Of a stretch of 64,000 nucleotides of DNA, positions 33,201 through 40,633 are shown one piece after another. The notes under the pieces were generated by a model that ran no database searches, was not told the DNA's origin, and was given only the letters and a program-made list of their open reading frames with translations. This DNA comes from Streptomyces sp. NBC_00433 (GTDB lineage: Bacteria; Actinomycetota; Actinomycetes; Streptomycetales; Streptomycetaceae). Within the stretch, counting starts at the first letter, position 1; the number at the start of each line of letters is the position of its first letter. The stretch spans positions 6,819,501 to 6,883,500 of the forward strand of contig CP107926.1 in assembly GCA_036015235.1 (NCBI GenBank), written 5' to 3'. A program made the translations under genes and the position numbers.

Positions 33201-34304
33201 CCTGGTGAGGCGTTGCGGATCCGCCGGGAGGTCACCCTGCCGGTGTATGAGCGAATCGGTGACACTCGCTCGGTCGCGGTCACCTGGGGAAAGATCGCCG
33301 ACATCCTCCAGCGGCGGGGGGAGCCTGATGAGGCGTTGCGGATCCGCCGGGAGGTCACCCTGCCGGTGTATGAGCGAATCGGTGACACCCGGTTGGTCGC
33401 GGTCACCTGGGGAAGGATCGCCGACATCTTCGAGCAGCGTGGTGAGGTTGATGAGGCGTTGCGGATCCGCCGGGAGGTCGAACTGCCGGTGTACGAGCGG
33501 ATCGGTGACATCTACTCGGTCGCGGTCACCTGGGGTCAGATCGCCGACATCTTCGAGCAGCGTGGTGAGGTTGATGAGGCGTTGCGGATCCGCCGGGAGG
33601 TCGAACTGCCGGTGTATGAGCGGATCGGTGACGCCCGCTCGGTCGCGGTCACCTGGGGAAGGATCGCCGACATCTTCGTGCGGCGTGGTGAGGTCGATGA
33701 GGCGTTGCGGATTCGCCGGGAGGTTACTCTGCCGGTGCTCGAGCGCATCGGTGACACCCGCGAGGTTGCGATCGCCTGGGGCAGGATCGCCGACATCCTT
33801 GAGCAGCGTGGTGAGGTTGATGAGGCGTTGCGGATCCGCCGGGAGGTCGAACTGCCGGTGTACGAGCGGATCGGTGATGCCATCTCGGCTGAGGTCACCC
33901 GGGGCCAGATTGCCGACATCCTCGAACAGCGGGGCGAGGTCGACCTGGCCCTCGAACTGCGGCTCAAACGCTTGGAAGTCATTGAACGGCTCGGCGACAT
34001 GGACGGCATTGCGAGGGCCAACTGGGACCTTGCCCGAATCGATCTCATTCGCCAGGATTTCGAGGCGGCGGCCCCCAGAGTGGCTACCTCATTTCAGCTC
34101 TTTCTGAAGCTTCAACGGCAGGATGGCATCGCGGTCGTCGGGGCTGCCTTGGGCCAAATTCTGCTGGCCGGGGGGGATCGCGAGCAGGCCCGACAGGTGC
34201 TTCAGACGAGCCGAGCCGCTGCCTCCAAGATCGGCTTTGCAGACGCTGTGGTCCAGCTTGACGAGCTACTGAAAGCCATCGCCGACGGAAACGAGGAATC
34301 ATGA
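30240..34304 (+). CDS. CHAT protease-STAND ATPase-TPR conflict-system protein
   Basis: The protein has 1354 residues. Residues about 1-380 form a CHAT caspase-like protease domain with the catalytic dyad H208 (VHLSCHGLHNW) and C258 (FVSACLTATGADVAG). A STAND-type NTPase follows (about 400-880): Walker A GQGRLGKSSL with K437, and Walker B LLLIIDDLEQI with D525/D526. Residues 926-1252 are eight 41-residue TPR-like repeats, nearly identical at DNA level, and a degenerate tail follows. The layout equals an NLR-like sensor in which repeats recognise a trigger and the ATPase activates a proteolytic death or regulatory effector. Codons 5 and 851 are TTA, implying bldA-dependent translation. The stop overlaps the next start (ATGA). 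AGGGTGA precedes the ATG. Confidence 0.9.
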   Translation: MATGLVVDGSGFELVVDGRRVGPRRVLQASDVGLLTAVAGRYVDAVRGGSRDQALLVVGRELYRWLDGDLGQLTGLLDEAPAPLVFEVQAPARPSAAAWALLRAPFELLAAPEGGFLAGEPELFAVARRLGRPSPAQALDGYRLGVAFMASAPRGQHELDFEAEEMAILNAVGATSLDLVVEDSGNPEHLGLRLSELGGMPVVHLSCHGLHNWRFGPDGPATPVLLMEDDLGDGSLLSAEALVGLLTPRPRLAFVSACLTATGADVAGHVPGGAGRRGGPAVEPGVSVAHSMATGLIAAGIPAVIGWDGSVSDQAATRFAEHLYRQLSRRVEVAEAVADARRHLLACPDERQRADWHLARLWVGPTGGGPLVGGNLKRQMVPPHHVTKTFLDRKHQLPVAAAEMFVGRRPELQQALRALRGRQKAGVLLHGQGRLGKSSLAGRIADRHPNRAVAVVFGDYSPSAILDAIADAVAANPAARTLLDDRRAEVRRHSDRLKPLLTDLLAGPCAQEVDDVRKPLLLIIDDLEQILAADPDGPHRLDPEHAAVLADVLSAFDPAATDSRLLVTSRFTFTLNGLEARLEPVQLRPLSPAAQLKLQRRQQDLAPAGLRTQRADLAQRAMDVSSGNPGLQDLIGLRLVYSSQVDQARAEAAVADMEAYLDQGDLPADNADIGEFLENLALDALLDQAGPAHHALLRACTLFTVPVPQPVIDALAAAVGGSATRLLGLGLLDAFPDQHHPATPAAAVNALAAGRLAPLTSDEGAALATLAVEPLYAQWGGATPRPARDTDLDLQLTRLALAADNPAITAGCAAAAVSALREGPASTAAEFGRHAITLLDRHNHEVPVTLLRAVADAALTSGDGNHADTLLLRAVQQTQSGDRQTDAAVHATVLYDHASRLITRGEVDQAEDLLHQALQLFTDAGDTRSVAVTWGKIADILEQRGEVDEALRIRREVELPVYERIGDTRSVAVTWGRIADILERRGEPGEALRIRREVTLPVYERIGDTRSVAVTWGKIADILQRRGEPDEALRIRREVTLPVYERIGDTRLVAVTWGRIADIFEQRGEVDEALRIRREVELPVYERIGDIYSVAVTWGQIADIFEQRGEVDEALRIRREVELPVYERIGDARSVAVTWGRIADIFVRRGEVDEALRIRREVTLPVLERIGDTREVAIAWGRIADILEQRGEVDEALRIRREVELPVYERIGDAISAEVTRGQIADILEQRGEVDLALELRLKRLEVIERLGDMDGIARANWDLARIDLIRQDFEAAAPRVATSFQLFLKLQRQDGIAVVGAALGQILLAGGDREQARQVLQTSRAAASKIGFADAVVQLDELLKAIADGNEES
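33015..33995 (+). repeat. Eight near-identical 123-bp TPR-encoding repeats
   Basis: Units start at 33015, 33138, 33261, 33384, 33507, 33630, 33753 and 33876 with exact 123-bp spacing. The first seven differ from each other at few positions, mostly at a small set of codons (K/R/Q after WG, I-L/I-F, EQ/ER/VR, VE/VT). Recent duplication or gene conversion is therefore evident, and repeat number is expected to vary between strains. Confidence 0.93.
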
Positions 34305-34675
34305 TCATTGAGTTTGTCGGAGCGGACGTCGAAGCCGCCGGGAAGAGCGTCGCCGCGTTGACTGCAGGCTGGGGCTTCCATCCCGAACCAGCTCCGACTC
34401 CGGAGCAGGCGACCGGTGCGGAAACCAAGGGCGTCGATCCCGTCGCGGTGGCGTCCCTGGTCGTGTCCATTCCCTCGGCCATGCTCGCGGTCGCGGACAT
34501 CACCGACCGTATCCTCAAACGGCGCCGCGCCGGCGAGCTCATCGAGCGCGCCCAACAGCTCTCCGCGCACGAGGCGTCGGCACGCCTCGTGCGCGAGGAC
34601 CGGTCCGTCGACCTTGCCACTCTCACCCCCGACCAGCTTCTGGACCTCATCGCCGACGAGCCTTCAGCGACCTGA
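34301..34675 (+). CDS. Small EACC1-like accessory protein of the CHAT-STAND locus
   Basis: The protein has 124 residues. Its start overlaps the CHAT gene stop (ATGA), so the two are translationally coupled. The pattern is a beta strand (MIIEFVGADVE), a short helix, a hydrophobic segment VDPVAVASLVVSIPSAMLAVADITDRILKRRRAGELI, and a final segment LVREDRSVDLATLTPDQLLDLIADEP. This resembles the constant component EACC1 found beside effectors in actinobacterial NTP-dependent conflict systems. I infer that relationship from order and pattern, not from strong motif identity. It probably tethers or regulates the CHAT protein. Its 3' end overlaps the convergent XRE gene by 12 bp. Confidence 0.6.
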   Translation: MIIEFVGADVEAAGKSVAALTAGWGFHPEPAPTPEQATGAETKGVDPVAVASLVVSIPSAMLAVADITDRILKRRRAGELIERAQQLSAHEASARLVREDRSVDLATLTPDQLLDLIADEPSAT

Positions 34676-35002
34676 ACCCGGGGAAGACCGGCGGGACCGT
34701 CTACGAGCGGATCCTTCCGCCTGCGACCCGACAACGGCACAGCCTCCAGAGCAATCAGGTGCGACCGAACGCTTGCGTTCCAGAAGGACGATCGGGCAGT
34801 TCAGCGCGTCGGCGATCTTGAGCAGATTCGCCGGAGTGGCGTTGCGCCGGCCTGACTCGATCTCGCCCATCAACTGCTCGGAAATCCCGACGCGTTCGGC
34901 GAGTGCCCGTTTGGTGAGGCCCGCCTTCTTCCGCGCCCACGTGACCGCTTCCGGCTCGTGGTCGAGCTTGGTCACGCGCTGTCGTTTACGACTGGCCGTC
35001 AT
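34664..35002 (-). CDS. XRE-family helix-turn-helix protein
   Basis: The protein has 112 residues from ATG 35002 (GTG 35005 is adjacent). A full XRE helix-turn-helix, KAGLTKRALAERVGISEQLMGEIESGRRNATPANLLKIADALNCPIVLLERK, is followed by a short polar tail. The start overlaps the 3' end of the upstream HATPase gene by about 17 bp, so the two are co-transcribed. HATPase/XRE pairs are recurrent regulatory modules in Streptomyces. A 158-bp block of this gene is duplicated at 38897-39054. Confidence 0.87.
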   Translation of the reverse strand: MTASRKRQRVTKLDHEPEAVTWARKKAGLTKRALAERVGISEQLMGEIESGRRNATPANLLKIADALNCPIVLLERKRSVAPDCSGGCAVVGSQAEGSARRRSRRSSPGSGR

Positions 35003-35450
35003 CACTGTCCCGGAGGTGCGACGCCCCTTCGTAGGCGCAGATCGCCCAGACCATCTTCCCGACGCCCACCCGGGAGGAGATCCCCCACTGTCCGCTGGTC
35101 AGTGCGTCGACCAGCTCAAGGCCGCGGCCGGACTCGTCGTCGTCGGTCGCTTCCCGGCGCTCGGGCTTGGCGTCGTTGGCGTCGTGCACCTCGATCCGCA
35201 CGCTGAACTCTCCACGGTGGAAGCGCGTCTCGATGTGGCGCCCCCGTGGTTCCCGCGCGTGCCGCAAGGCGTTGGTAAACAGCTCGGAGAGCACGACGGC
35301 GGCGGAGTCGATCACCTCAACCGGGCATCCCCACTGCACCAGATGACGTGACAGTTCGGCGCGGGCCCGCTGGACGTTTTTGGGGGCCTGGGTCCACCGT
35401 CTGGCAACGACGTCGGGGTCCGAAGGAGCGGAGGGTACGGGGAGCATCAC
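34986..35450 (-). CDS. RsbW-type ATP-binding protein (HATPase_c_2)
   Basis: The protein has 154 residues. The GHKL fold is recognisable: N box SELFTNALRHAREP, a G1-like box VHDANDAKP and G2 GRGLELVDALTSGQWGI. It is single-domain, the layout of anti-sigma serine kinases such as RsbW, which phosphorylate anti-anti-sigma factors and bind sigma factors. No partner anti-anti-sigma gene is adjacent. It forms an operon with the XRE gene. The spacer upstream (35451-35765) holds the divergent regulator's promoter region. Confidence 0.87.
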   Translation of the reverse strand: MMLPVPSAPSDPDVVARRWTQAPKNVQRARAELSRHLVQWGCPVEVIDSAAVVLSELFTNALRHAREPRGRHIETRFHRGEFSVRIEVHDANDAKPERREATDDDESGRGLELVDALTSGQWGISSRVGVGKMVWAICAYEGASHLRDSDDGQS

Positions 35451-35688
35451 CGTGGTCCTCCCGCGGCGGTCCGACGCACGCCGGCGGTGTGGGAACGGCG
35501 GCGTAACGCCACCGTCGAGAGGACGGGTTGAACGCTAGTGTGAATCACTGTCGGCGCTCCTGGTCAGCGTTGGCCATGCCCCCGGGCCGGTCGCACGGTC
35601 GCGGGGGTCCGTACATCCCCCGCGCACAGTGCGCGGCCCCATCGAGACCGGTCGCACGGTCCGAAAGGGGCTGTCTCGCTCTAGGCAA

Positions 35689-35704
35689 CCGGAGCGCTAC
35701 ACAC
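35689..35704. promoter_or_regulatory. Shared 16-bp motif upstream of the TPR regulator gene
   Basis: CCGGAGCGCTACACAC here and CCGGAGCGTTACACAC at 38735-38750 differ by one base. One lies 62 bp upstream of the TPR regulator and the other 54 bp upstream of the ECF sigma gene (opposite strand). A common regulator or promoter element is possible. Confidence 0.4.
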
Positions 35705-35765
35705 AGCGGTACCGTTGAAGCGCAGGCGACTTTGAAGAGCGTTAAGCCGCGTGAGGGGTGGACTC

Positions 35766-37100
35766 ATGAGGGACCGTCAGCCGAACGAGGGTCTGACGCG
35801 GCTGTACCGGGAGAGCCGCTGGACGCTGCGGCAGCTGGCCCAGGCAGTCAACAAGATCGGTACCGAGCGGGGAACACCCACGCGGTACCAGCCGCCGTCG
35901 GTCCACCAATGGCTCGATGGGCACCTGCCCAAAGAGGACGTACGCCCCCTGATCCTGGAAGCCCTGGCCCGCCATCTGCGAAGGCCGGTCACCTTCACCG
36001 AGGCGGGCTTCCCCCCGCCTGCTGACGCCGAGGCGGAAGTCGGCACCGTGGAAGGCCTGCTGGATCTGGGCAGGGGTGACATGGACCCCTCGCGCCGGAG
36101 CGTGGTCGGGGCGTCTCTCTTCTCTGTCGCTCTTACCATTCCCGGATGGCAGGATGTCATTGGGCGAATGGAGGCTGTTCAGGCCGGGCAGGTCCTGCGG
36201 ATAGGAATGTCCGAAGTGGACATGGTCATCTCCATGACCGAGCGAGTCTCGGAAATTGACGACCAGTTCGGCGGACGGCATGCGCGCCCCATGGCGGCTG
36301 CCTTCTTGGTCAATACTGTTGCGCCGTACTTGAAGGCCGACGCGTCGGAATCGGTACGGAAGGCCATGATGTCGGCTGCCTCCGACCTGTGTTACCTCAC
36401 CGGATACATGGCTGTGGACGAAGGGGTGCACGGGATTGCTCAGCAGTATTACTTGAAGGCGCTGGAGCTTGCCGGGGCGTCGGAGGACCACCTGACGTAC
36501 TGCACCACGCTGCGCGGCATGAGCGTGCAAGCCGTCGACCTGCGACACGGCTCTGAGGCGCTCCGCCTCGCCGACGCCGCCGCAGCCGCATCCCCTCAGG
36601 CAGGACCCCGCATGCGGGCCTTCCTCGCAGGGCAGCAGGCTCACGCATCTGCCCAGACAGGAGACCGCAAAAACGCGCTGATGTACCTGCGTGAGGCCGA
36701 GGTCGCCATGGATAAAGCGGAGTCACAGCAGAGGGCTTTCGGCTCCTACGATCCCGCAGCCTTGAATTACCACACGAGCCAGGTGCGATACGAGCTGGGC
36801 GACGTACGGGGCGCCGTCGAGGCGATGCAGGAATCCGACAGGCTGCGCTACAGCATCTACCGGCGCACACGGGTCAAGGAGCGGAGTCTCCTGGCGGAGC
36901 GCCAGTTCGCTCTCGGCCACCTTGAAGCTTCCTGCGCCACATGGCACATGGCACTCGACGACTATCCACTCGTACAGTCCGGTCGTGCCGATCAGCGCGT
37001 CGGGGAGATGTTCCGCCTGATCCGCCCGCACCTCAAGAATGCGACGGCGCGTGACCTCTACGAGCGGGCGCGGCTTGCCGCACCATCGCTGGCGGCCTGA
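35766..37100 (+). CDS. XRE-like/TPR regulatory protein
   Basis: The protein has 444 residues from ATG 35766, with GAGGGG upstream. The N-terminus (RLYRESRWTLRQLAQAVNKIGTERG...PPSVHQWLDGHLPKEDVRPLILEALARHLRR) is a helix-turn-helix of the actinomycete type that pairs with a C-terminal alpha-helical repeat region. That region (residues about 130-440) has TPR-like helices such as SEALRLADAAAAASPQAGPRMRAFLAGQQAHASAQTGDRKNALMYLREAE. No transmembrane part is seen. Such proteins are abundant orphan regulators in Streptomyces, often linked with DUF397 or HATPase proteins, and the signal is unknown. Confidence 0.82.
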   Translation: MRDRQPNEGLTRLYRESRWTLRQLAQAVNKIGTERGTPTRYQPPSVHQWLDGHLPKEDVRPLILEALARHLRRPVTFTEAGFPPPADAEAEVGTVEGLLDLGRGDMDPSRRSVVGASLFSVALTIPGWQDVIGRMEAVQAGQVLRIGMSEVDMVISMTERVSEIDDQFGGRHARPMAAAFLVNTVAPYLKADASESVRKAMMSAASDLCYLTGYMAVDEGVHGIAQQYYLKALELAGASEDHLTYCTTLRGMSVQAVDLRHGSEALRLADAAAAASPQAGPRMRAFLAGQQAHASAQTGDRKNALMYLREAEVAMDKAESQQRAFGSYDPAALNYHTSQVRYELGDVRGAVEAMQESDRLRYSIYRRTRVKERSLLAERQFALGHLEASCATWHMALDDYPLVQSGRADQRVGEMFRLIRPHLKNATARDLYERARLAAPSLAA

Positions 37101-37243
37101 GACACGCCCAGTCCTGGGAACCGGCGACGAGGCCGAGCCGGCCGTGTGGGCACCGAGACCGACACCACGCGGTGAACTGGTCGAACCGGCGCCGACGACG
37201 CCAAACAGTTGCCTGCCGCTGCTCATACCTGCGTCGTTGCCGC

Positions 37244-37280
37244 GCGGTCAGGGGCGGTCACGGAGACCGCCCCTGACCGC
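37244..37280. terminator. Bidirectional terminator hairpin
   Basis: A perfect 15-bp stem (37244-37258 with 37266-37280) with a 7-nt loop lies between the convergent TPR regulator and anti-sigma-like genes. Confidence 0.85.
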
Positions 37281-37350
37281 GCCATGACCGGCCACACTCC
37301 AGCCGCCCCGCGAAAGCCGCAGGTCGGACAGCGAAGTCCTACTGGAGCAA

Positions 37351-38088
37351 CTAGCGAACTACTGAAGGTGTGTGGCGGATTACTATAGGTGAGTGGCGGA
37401 TGTCGTCTTCGGTCCACGCCGGGATGCAGTTCGGGCCGTCGCCCTTCGGTGCGCTGATCACCAAGACATCCAGACCGTGGTCCGGGCGAATCTCAGCGAG
37501 CGGAAAACCGAGCGTGAGCGTGCTGCCGGCCGGCACCTTGGCAGGGTAGATGTAGGCAATGAGCTTGCCAGACGTGCCCCTGAGGTGGAAGTAGGGGGCG
37601 ATCTCCCCTGCCTGTCCGTCGGACGGTTCGGGATTCTTGTCGCCCGAGGCACCACTGCCTTTGTGAGCGGTGCAGTTCGGGTCTCCCGCGAGTACCTTGG
37701 CGCGCACGCCCATGCGGGCCAGGTCCTTCCGCATGCCCTCGATGTCCGGCTTACCCGACGAGTTCTCGATGGTCAGTTTGACCCCGCCGGCCGGCTCCTT
37801 TTCCAGGGTGTAGGCGGCGTTCGTGATCCGGTTCAGAGAACGACCGCGGTCTGCGGAAGCCGTCAGGCCGCCGTGAGCGCCCGAGGAGGCGGACTGCCCG
37901 ACGACGAGCGTGGTGGCTGCCACCGTGGCGGCCAGCCCGGCGACAAGCCCGAGCGGTACCCAGCGCACCCGGCGGCTGCGGACCGGGCGGGCGCCGTCAG
38001 CCTCTTCGGCATTCACATGCTGGGCGCTCTGCCGGACATGGTTCTTCAGCTCGTGCATCAACCGATCCTCAAAGCCTTCGGTGTTCAT
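37351..38088 (-). CDS. Membrane-anchored anti-sigma-factor-like protein
   Basis: The protein has 245 residues. The N-terminus (MNTEGFEDRLMHELKNHVRQ) is a short cytoplasmic helical segment. One transmembrane helix follows (VRWVPLGLVAGLAATVAATTLVV), then a probably extracytoplasmic domain of about 170 residues that I do not recognise. Its start overlaps the stop of the ECF sigma gene (ATGA), and this order plus topology is the usual arrangement for a cognate membrane anti-sigma factor. No zinc HxxxCxxC anti-sigma motif is seen, so the inhibition mode is uncertain. Confidence 0.72.
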   Translation of the reverse strand: MNTEGFEDRLMHELKNHVRQSAQHVNAEEADGARPVRSRRVRWVPLGLVAGLAATVAATTLVVGQSASSGAHGGLTASADRGRSLNRITNAAYTLEKEPAGGVKLTIENSSGKPDIEGMRKDLARMGVRAKVLAGDPNCTAHKGSGASGDKNPEPSDGQAGEIAPYFHLRGTSGKLIAYIYPAKVPAGSTLTLGFPLAEIRPDHGLDVLVISAPKGDGPNCIPAWTEDDIRHSPIVIRHTPSVVR

Positions 38089-38681
38089 CGGACCTCCATC
38101 AGGGACGGGAAAGGCGAGGGGGTTTCAGGGACCGCTGGTACCGATGTGTCCTTCAGGGCAGACCGGGCGCGGTGCAGGCGCACCCGGGCGGCCACCCCGT
38201 TGATGCCGAGTGCTGTCGCGGCCTCCGCGACGGTCAGGCCGTCCACTGCGACCAGTTCCAGCACGGCACGCTGGCCGGCCGGCAGCGAGGCCATGCGCTC
38301 GATCAGCGCGCGGCCCTCCCGTTCGGCGTCGATGCGTTCTTCCAGCCGGGCGATGTCATCGGCGTCCAAATGCCGACGGCCGGAGATCCGGACCTCGGCC
38401 ACCCACGCTCGGGCGGCTCGCCGGTTCTCGGCAGCCGCGACTTTGCGGGCGATGCCGTGCAGCCACGCGATCTGGCTGCCCAGCTCCTCCCGGTAACCGG
38501 CCGCCGCGGAGATCGCCGCGAGGAACACCTCGGCCACCAGGTCTGCCGCGGCGTGCGGATCACGGGTGCGGCGGGTCGCGTACCTCAGCACCGCCTCCAC
38601 GTGCTCCCGGTAGAACGCCTCGAACGCCTCCGGATCCTCACCGATCCGCGCCACCTCGTAACTGCCCGGCGGATGCCTCAC
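38085..38681 (-). CDS. ECF-type RNA polymerase sigma factor
   Basis: The protein has 198 residues. Region 2 reads DPEAFEAFYREHVEAVLRYATRRTRDPHAAADLVAEVFLAAISAA and region 4 reads MASLPAGQRAVLELVAVDGLTVAEAATALGINGVAARVRLHRARSALK, the two-domain structure of extracytoplasmic-function sigma factors. It lacks a C-terminal extension. It is followed, in overlap, by a transmembrane anti-sigma-like gene. A 16-bp motif lies 54 bp upstream of the start. Confidence 0.9.
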   Translation of the reverse strand: MRHPPGSYEVARIGEDPEAFEAFYREHVEAVLRYATRRTRDPHAAADLVAEVFLAAISAAAGYREELGSQIAWLHGIARKVAAAENRRAARAWVAEVRISGRRHLDADDIARLEERIDAEREGRALIERMASLPAGQRAVLELVAVDGLTVAEAATALGINGVAARVRLHRARSALKDTSVPAVPETPSPFPSLMEVR

Positions 38682-38742
38682 ATCGACTCCCTTTGGTCTC
38701 TTCCGTTGCCTTCACTCCCCTTGGCGTCCTGCGGCCGGAGCG

Positions 38743-39058
38743 TTACACACTGCCCTTCAGCCCCACCTGACGGCAGCGGGCTCCGACCTCCCCGAACCAG
38801 CCGCTGTCGGCCGGCCGCGGACGCTCTTCGTGCCCGGCGCCGCCGCCGGTTCGGCCGCGTCCGCTGGGGAAGGCAAGGCAGTCCGGCGCAGACGATCGCT
38901 TGCGTTCCAGAAGGACGATCGGGCAGTTCAGCGCGTCGGCGGTCTTGAGCAGATTCGCCGGGGTGGCGTTGCGCCAGCCTGACTCGATCTCGCCCATCAA
39001 CTGCTCGGAAATCCCGACGCGTTCGGCGAGTGCCCGCTTGGTCAGGCCTGCCTGTTCA
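38743..39058 (-). pseudogene. Truncated duplicate of the XRE gene
   Basis: The minus strand reads AGLTKRALAERVGISEQLMGEIESGWRNATPANLLKTADALNCPIVLLERKRS, nearly the same as the XRE protein at 34664-35002. DNA at 38897-39054 matches 34770-34927 with about 6 differences in 158 bp. The N-terminal part of the original protein is missing: upstream of the helix-turn-helix the frame runs antisense to another gene fragment. The 3' tail is unrelated. It is unlikely to be expressed as a functional protein. Confidence 0.75.
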
Positions 39059-39336
39059 CGCGTGCGGTTATCGCCCGGCTTGACCCGCACGATGACATCG
39101 CCGAGTGGCCTCGGCGGGTGGCCTCGGCGAATCTCGACCTGGCTTTGGTCCTGGTGGCGGGGAATCGTCTTGACGAAGCCTGCGACGCGGCGCAGAAGGC
39201 CGTACTCTCGGGGCGAGTGGTTCCGTCCCACCACTGGCGAGTGCTGGAAGTCGTCAAGTCCGTCGAGGCCGGGCAGTTGCCTGAGGCCGTCGATCTGCGG
39301 GACGCATACGAAAGCCTCGGTTCTCGCCACGTATGA
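39058..39336 (+). pseudogene. C-terminal fragment of an XRE/TPR regulator
   Basis: The plus frame encodes VIARLDPHDDIAEWPRRVASANLDLALVLVAGNRLDEACDAAQKAVLSGRVVPSHHWRVLEVVKSVEAGQLPEAVDLRDAYESLG, the typical C-terminal end of Streptomyces TPR regulators (whole proteins are about 400 residues). It begins exactly where the duplicated helix-turn-helix block ends (about 39055), so the duplication inserted into or deleted the front of this gene. No start codon with a ribosome site precedes it. Confidence 0.7.
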
Positions 39337-39925
39337 CCTCTGCCCGCGGAGCGACCGGCCACGGTCCCGCCCATGCCGACCCGCCGGCTCCGAGGCCAGG
39401 AGACTCCGCGACGTCGGGACCGGCACCCTGGGCAAGGTGCACGTGGCCGTCAGCGGCGGCAATGTGCCGGCCCTGCACCTGTGCCCGGACGACGCCGGGT
39501 GACCGGTCCGCGCCCGCGAACCGGCTCGCGCCGAGCGACCGGCCCGCGTCCACCGACCGCAGCCGGCGGTCACTGAGTGTGACCGAAAAGCCCCGGCCTA
39601 CCGGACGGTACGGCCGTCCCGGAGGTCGGGGCTGTCGCTTTTTGCGCCACTCGCACCGCGCTGACCTGCGGCGCTGCCCTTCCGGTTGCGCTTTCGGAAC
39701 ATTGGTGCAGTCCAAGGGGTGTGTTTTTCATATTTAGTCGTATTGTGGTGATCGACAACAAATAGGCCGCAGGCGGAAGCAGGCACCCGCGCCTGTGGCC
39801 AAGCGCCGACACCGTGCCCTCACCAGGTGACGAAACCGGCCCCCGACGCAGGAGCGTCACGCATCCGTGCCGACCCGCCGCCCACCGGCGGCGGACCGGG
39901 ACCCGCCTACACGCCAGGTAACGAC
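39337..39925. other. Intergenic region with possible gene debris
   Basis: No gene can be supported. A short plus-frame patch (GTLGKVHVAVSGGNVPALHLCPDDAG, about 39415-39501) looks like debris of a real protein. The segment 39711-39775 is clearly AT-rich for this genome and may contain promoters or mark incoming DNA. Confidence 0.4.
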
Positions 39926-40495
39926 ATGCGCATCCTTTCGCCCGACTCAGCACCCCCGGCTGTCTGCTCGGTGTCCCCGCCGAAGTGGGCGGGTCGCGGC
40001 CAGTCGCGCCTCGCGTGGCCGGCCGGACCCCGGGGCTCCGGTGACCCGCACCCCGCCAGGAGCGGCGCCAGCGGCTCGGAGGCTGTCTCAGGGACCGTCT
40101 CAGGAGCCGACACCGGCATCGGCTGCCTGCCGCTGGCGCACCGGCCCGAGGCCGGCGGCGACGCCCGCAGGTCCGCGCGGGCCGTGCTCGCCGGCTGGCA
40201 GGTGCCGGAGGAGACCGCGGCCGACGTGGTCCTGGTGATATCCGAGCTGGTCACCAACGCGCTGAACCATGCGCTGCCCGACGTGTGCCTGCACATGACG
40301 CGGCTGCCCTGCGGCACCGTCCGGGTCGAGGTCACCGACGGCGGCCCGTGCGGCTCCCCGCTCCAGCGCGACCCCGGCGACGGGGGGCGCGGCCTCGCCC
40401 TGGTCCAGGCGCTCGCACAGGCCCACGGCCGCCACGTCGGGCCCGGCGGGACGCTGGCCTGGGCCGAGTTCGCGGGCCCCGCACCGGCCGCCTGA
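39926..40495 (+). CDS. RsbW-type ATP-binding protein (HATPase_c_2)
   Basis: The protein has 189 residues from ATG 39926 (AGGTAA upstream). The first 60 residues are low complexity. Then comes the GHKL domain ARSARAVLAGWQVPEETAADVVLVISELVTNALNHALPDVCLHMTRLPCGTVRVEVTDGGP...GGRGLALVQALAQAHGRHVGPGGTLAWAEF, with N, G1 and G2 boxes. It is probably an anti-sigma kinase in a partner-switching pathway, possibly linked to the SpoIIE phosphatases in this window, which is only inference. Confidence 0.85.
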   Translation: MRILSPDSAPPAVCSVSPPKWAGRGQSRLAWPAGPRGSGDPHPARSGASGSEAVSGTVSGADTGIGCLPLAHRPEAGGDARRSARAVLAGWQVPEETAADVVLVISELVTNALNHALPDVCLHMTRLPCGTVRVEVTDGGPCGSPLQRDPGDGGRGLALVQALAQAHGRHVGPGGTLAWAEFAGPAPAA

Positions 40496-40501
40496 GCGCA
40501 C

Positions 40502-40590
40502 GGCAGGCGTACGCCTCTCCGTACGCGGACGGCGGCAGGCGTACGCCTTCCGGTACGCGCACCGCGCCGGACGTACGCGTACGGCCGCCC
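40502..40590. repeat. Palindrome-bearing direct repeats before the ROK gene
   Basis: GGCAGGCGTACGCCT occurs exactly twice (40502-40516 and 40534-40548), 32 bp apart, or three DNA turns. Each contains the palindrome GGCGTACGCC, and a related ACGTACGCGTACG follows at 40571-40583. They are candidate operators for the downstream ROK regulator. Confidence 0.6.
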
Positions 40591-40633
40591 GCACCGCGTC
40601 GAGCGCGTGACCCCCGACCGCGAGGAGGCCGCC

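Noticed and set aside
33015..33995. CRISPR-like regular repeats
   Set aside because: Repeats are contiguous, in frame and encode TPR units; there are no spacers.
38743..39573. Single 276-residue minus-strand gene over the XRE copy
   Set aside because: The N-terminal two-thirds is low complexity and antisense to the TPR-regulator fragment; only the helix-turn-helix block is real, and it is truncated.
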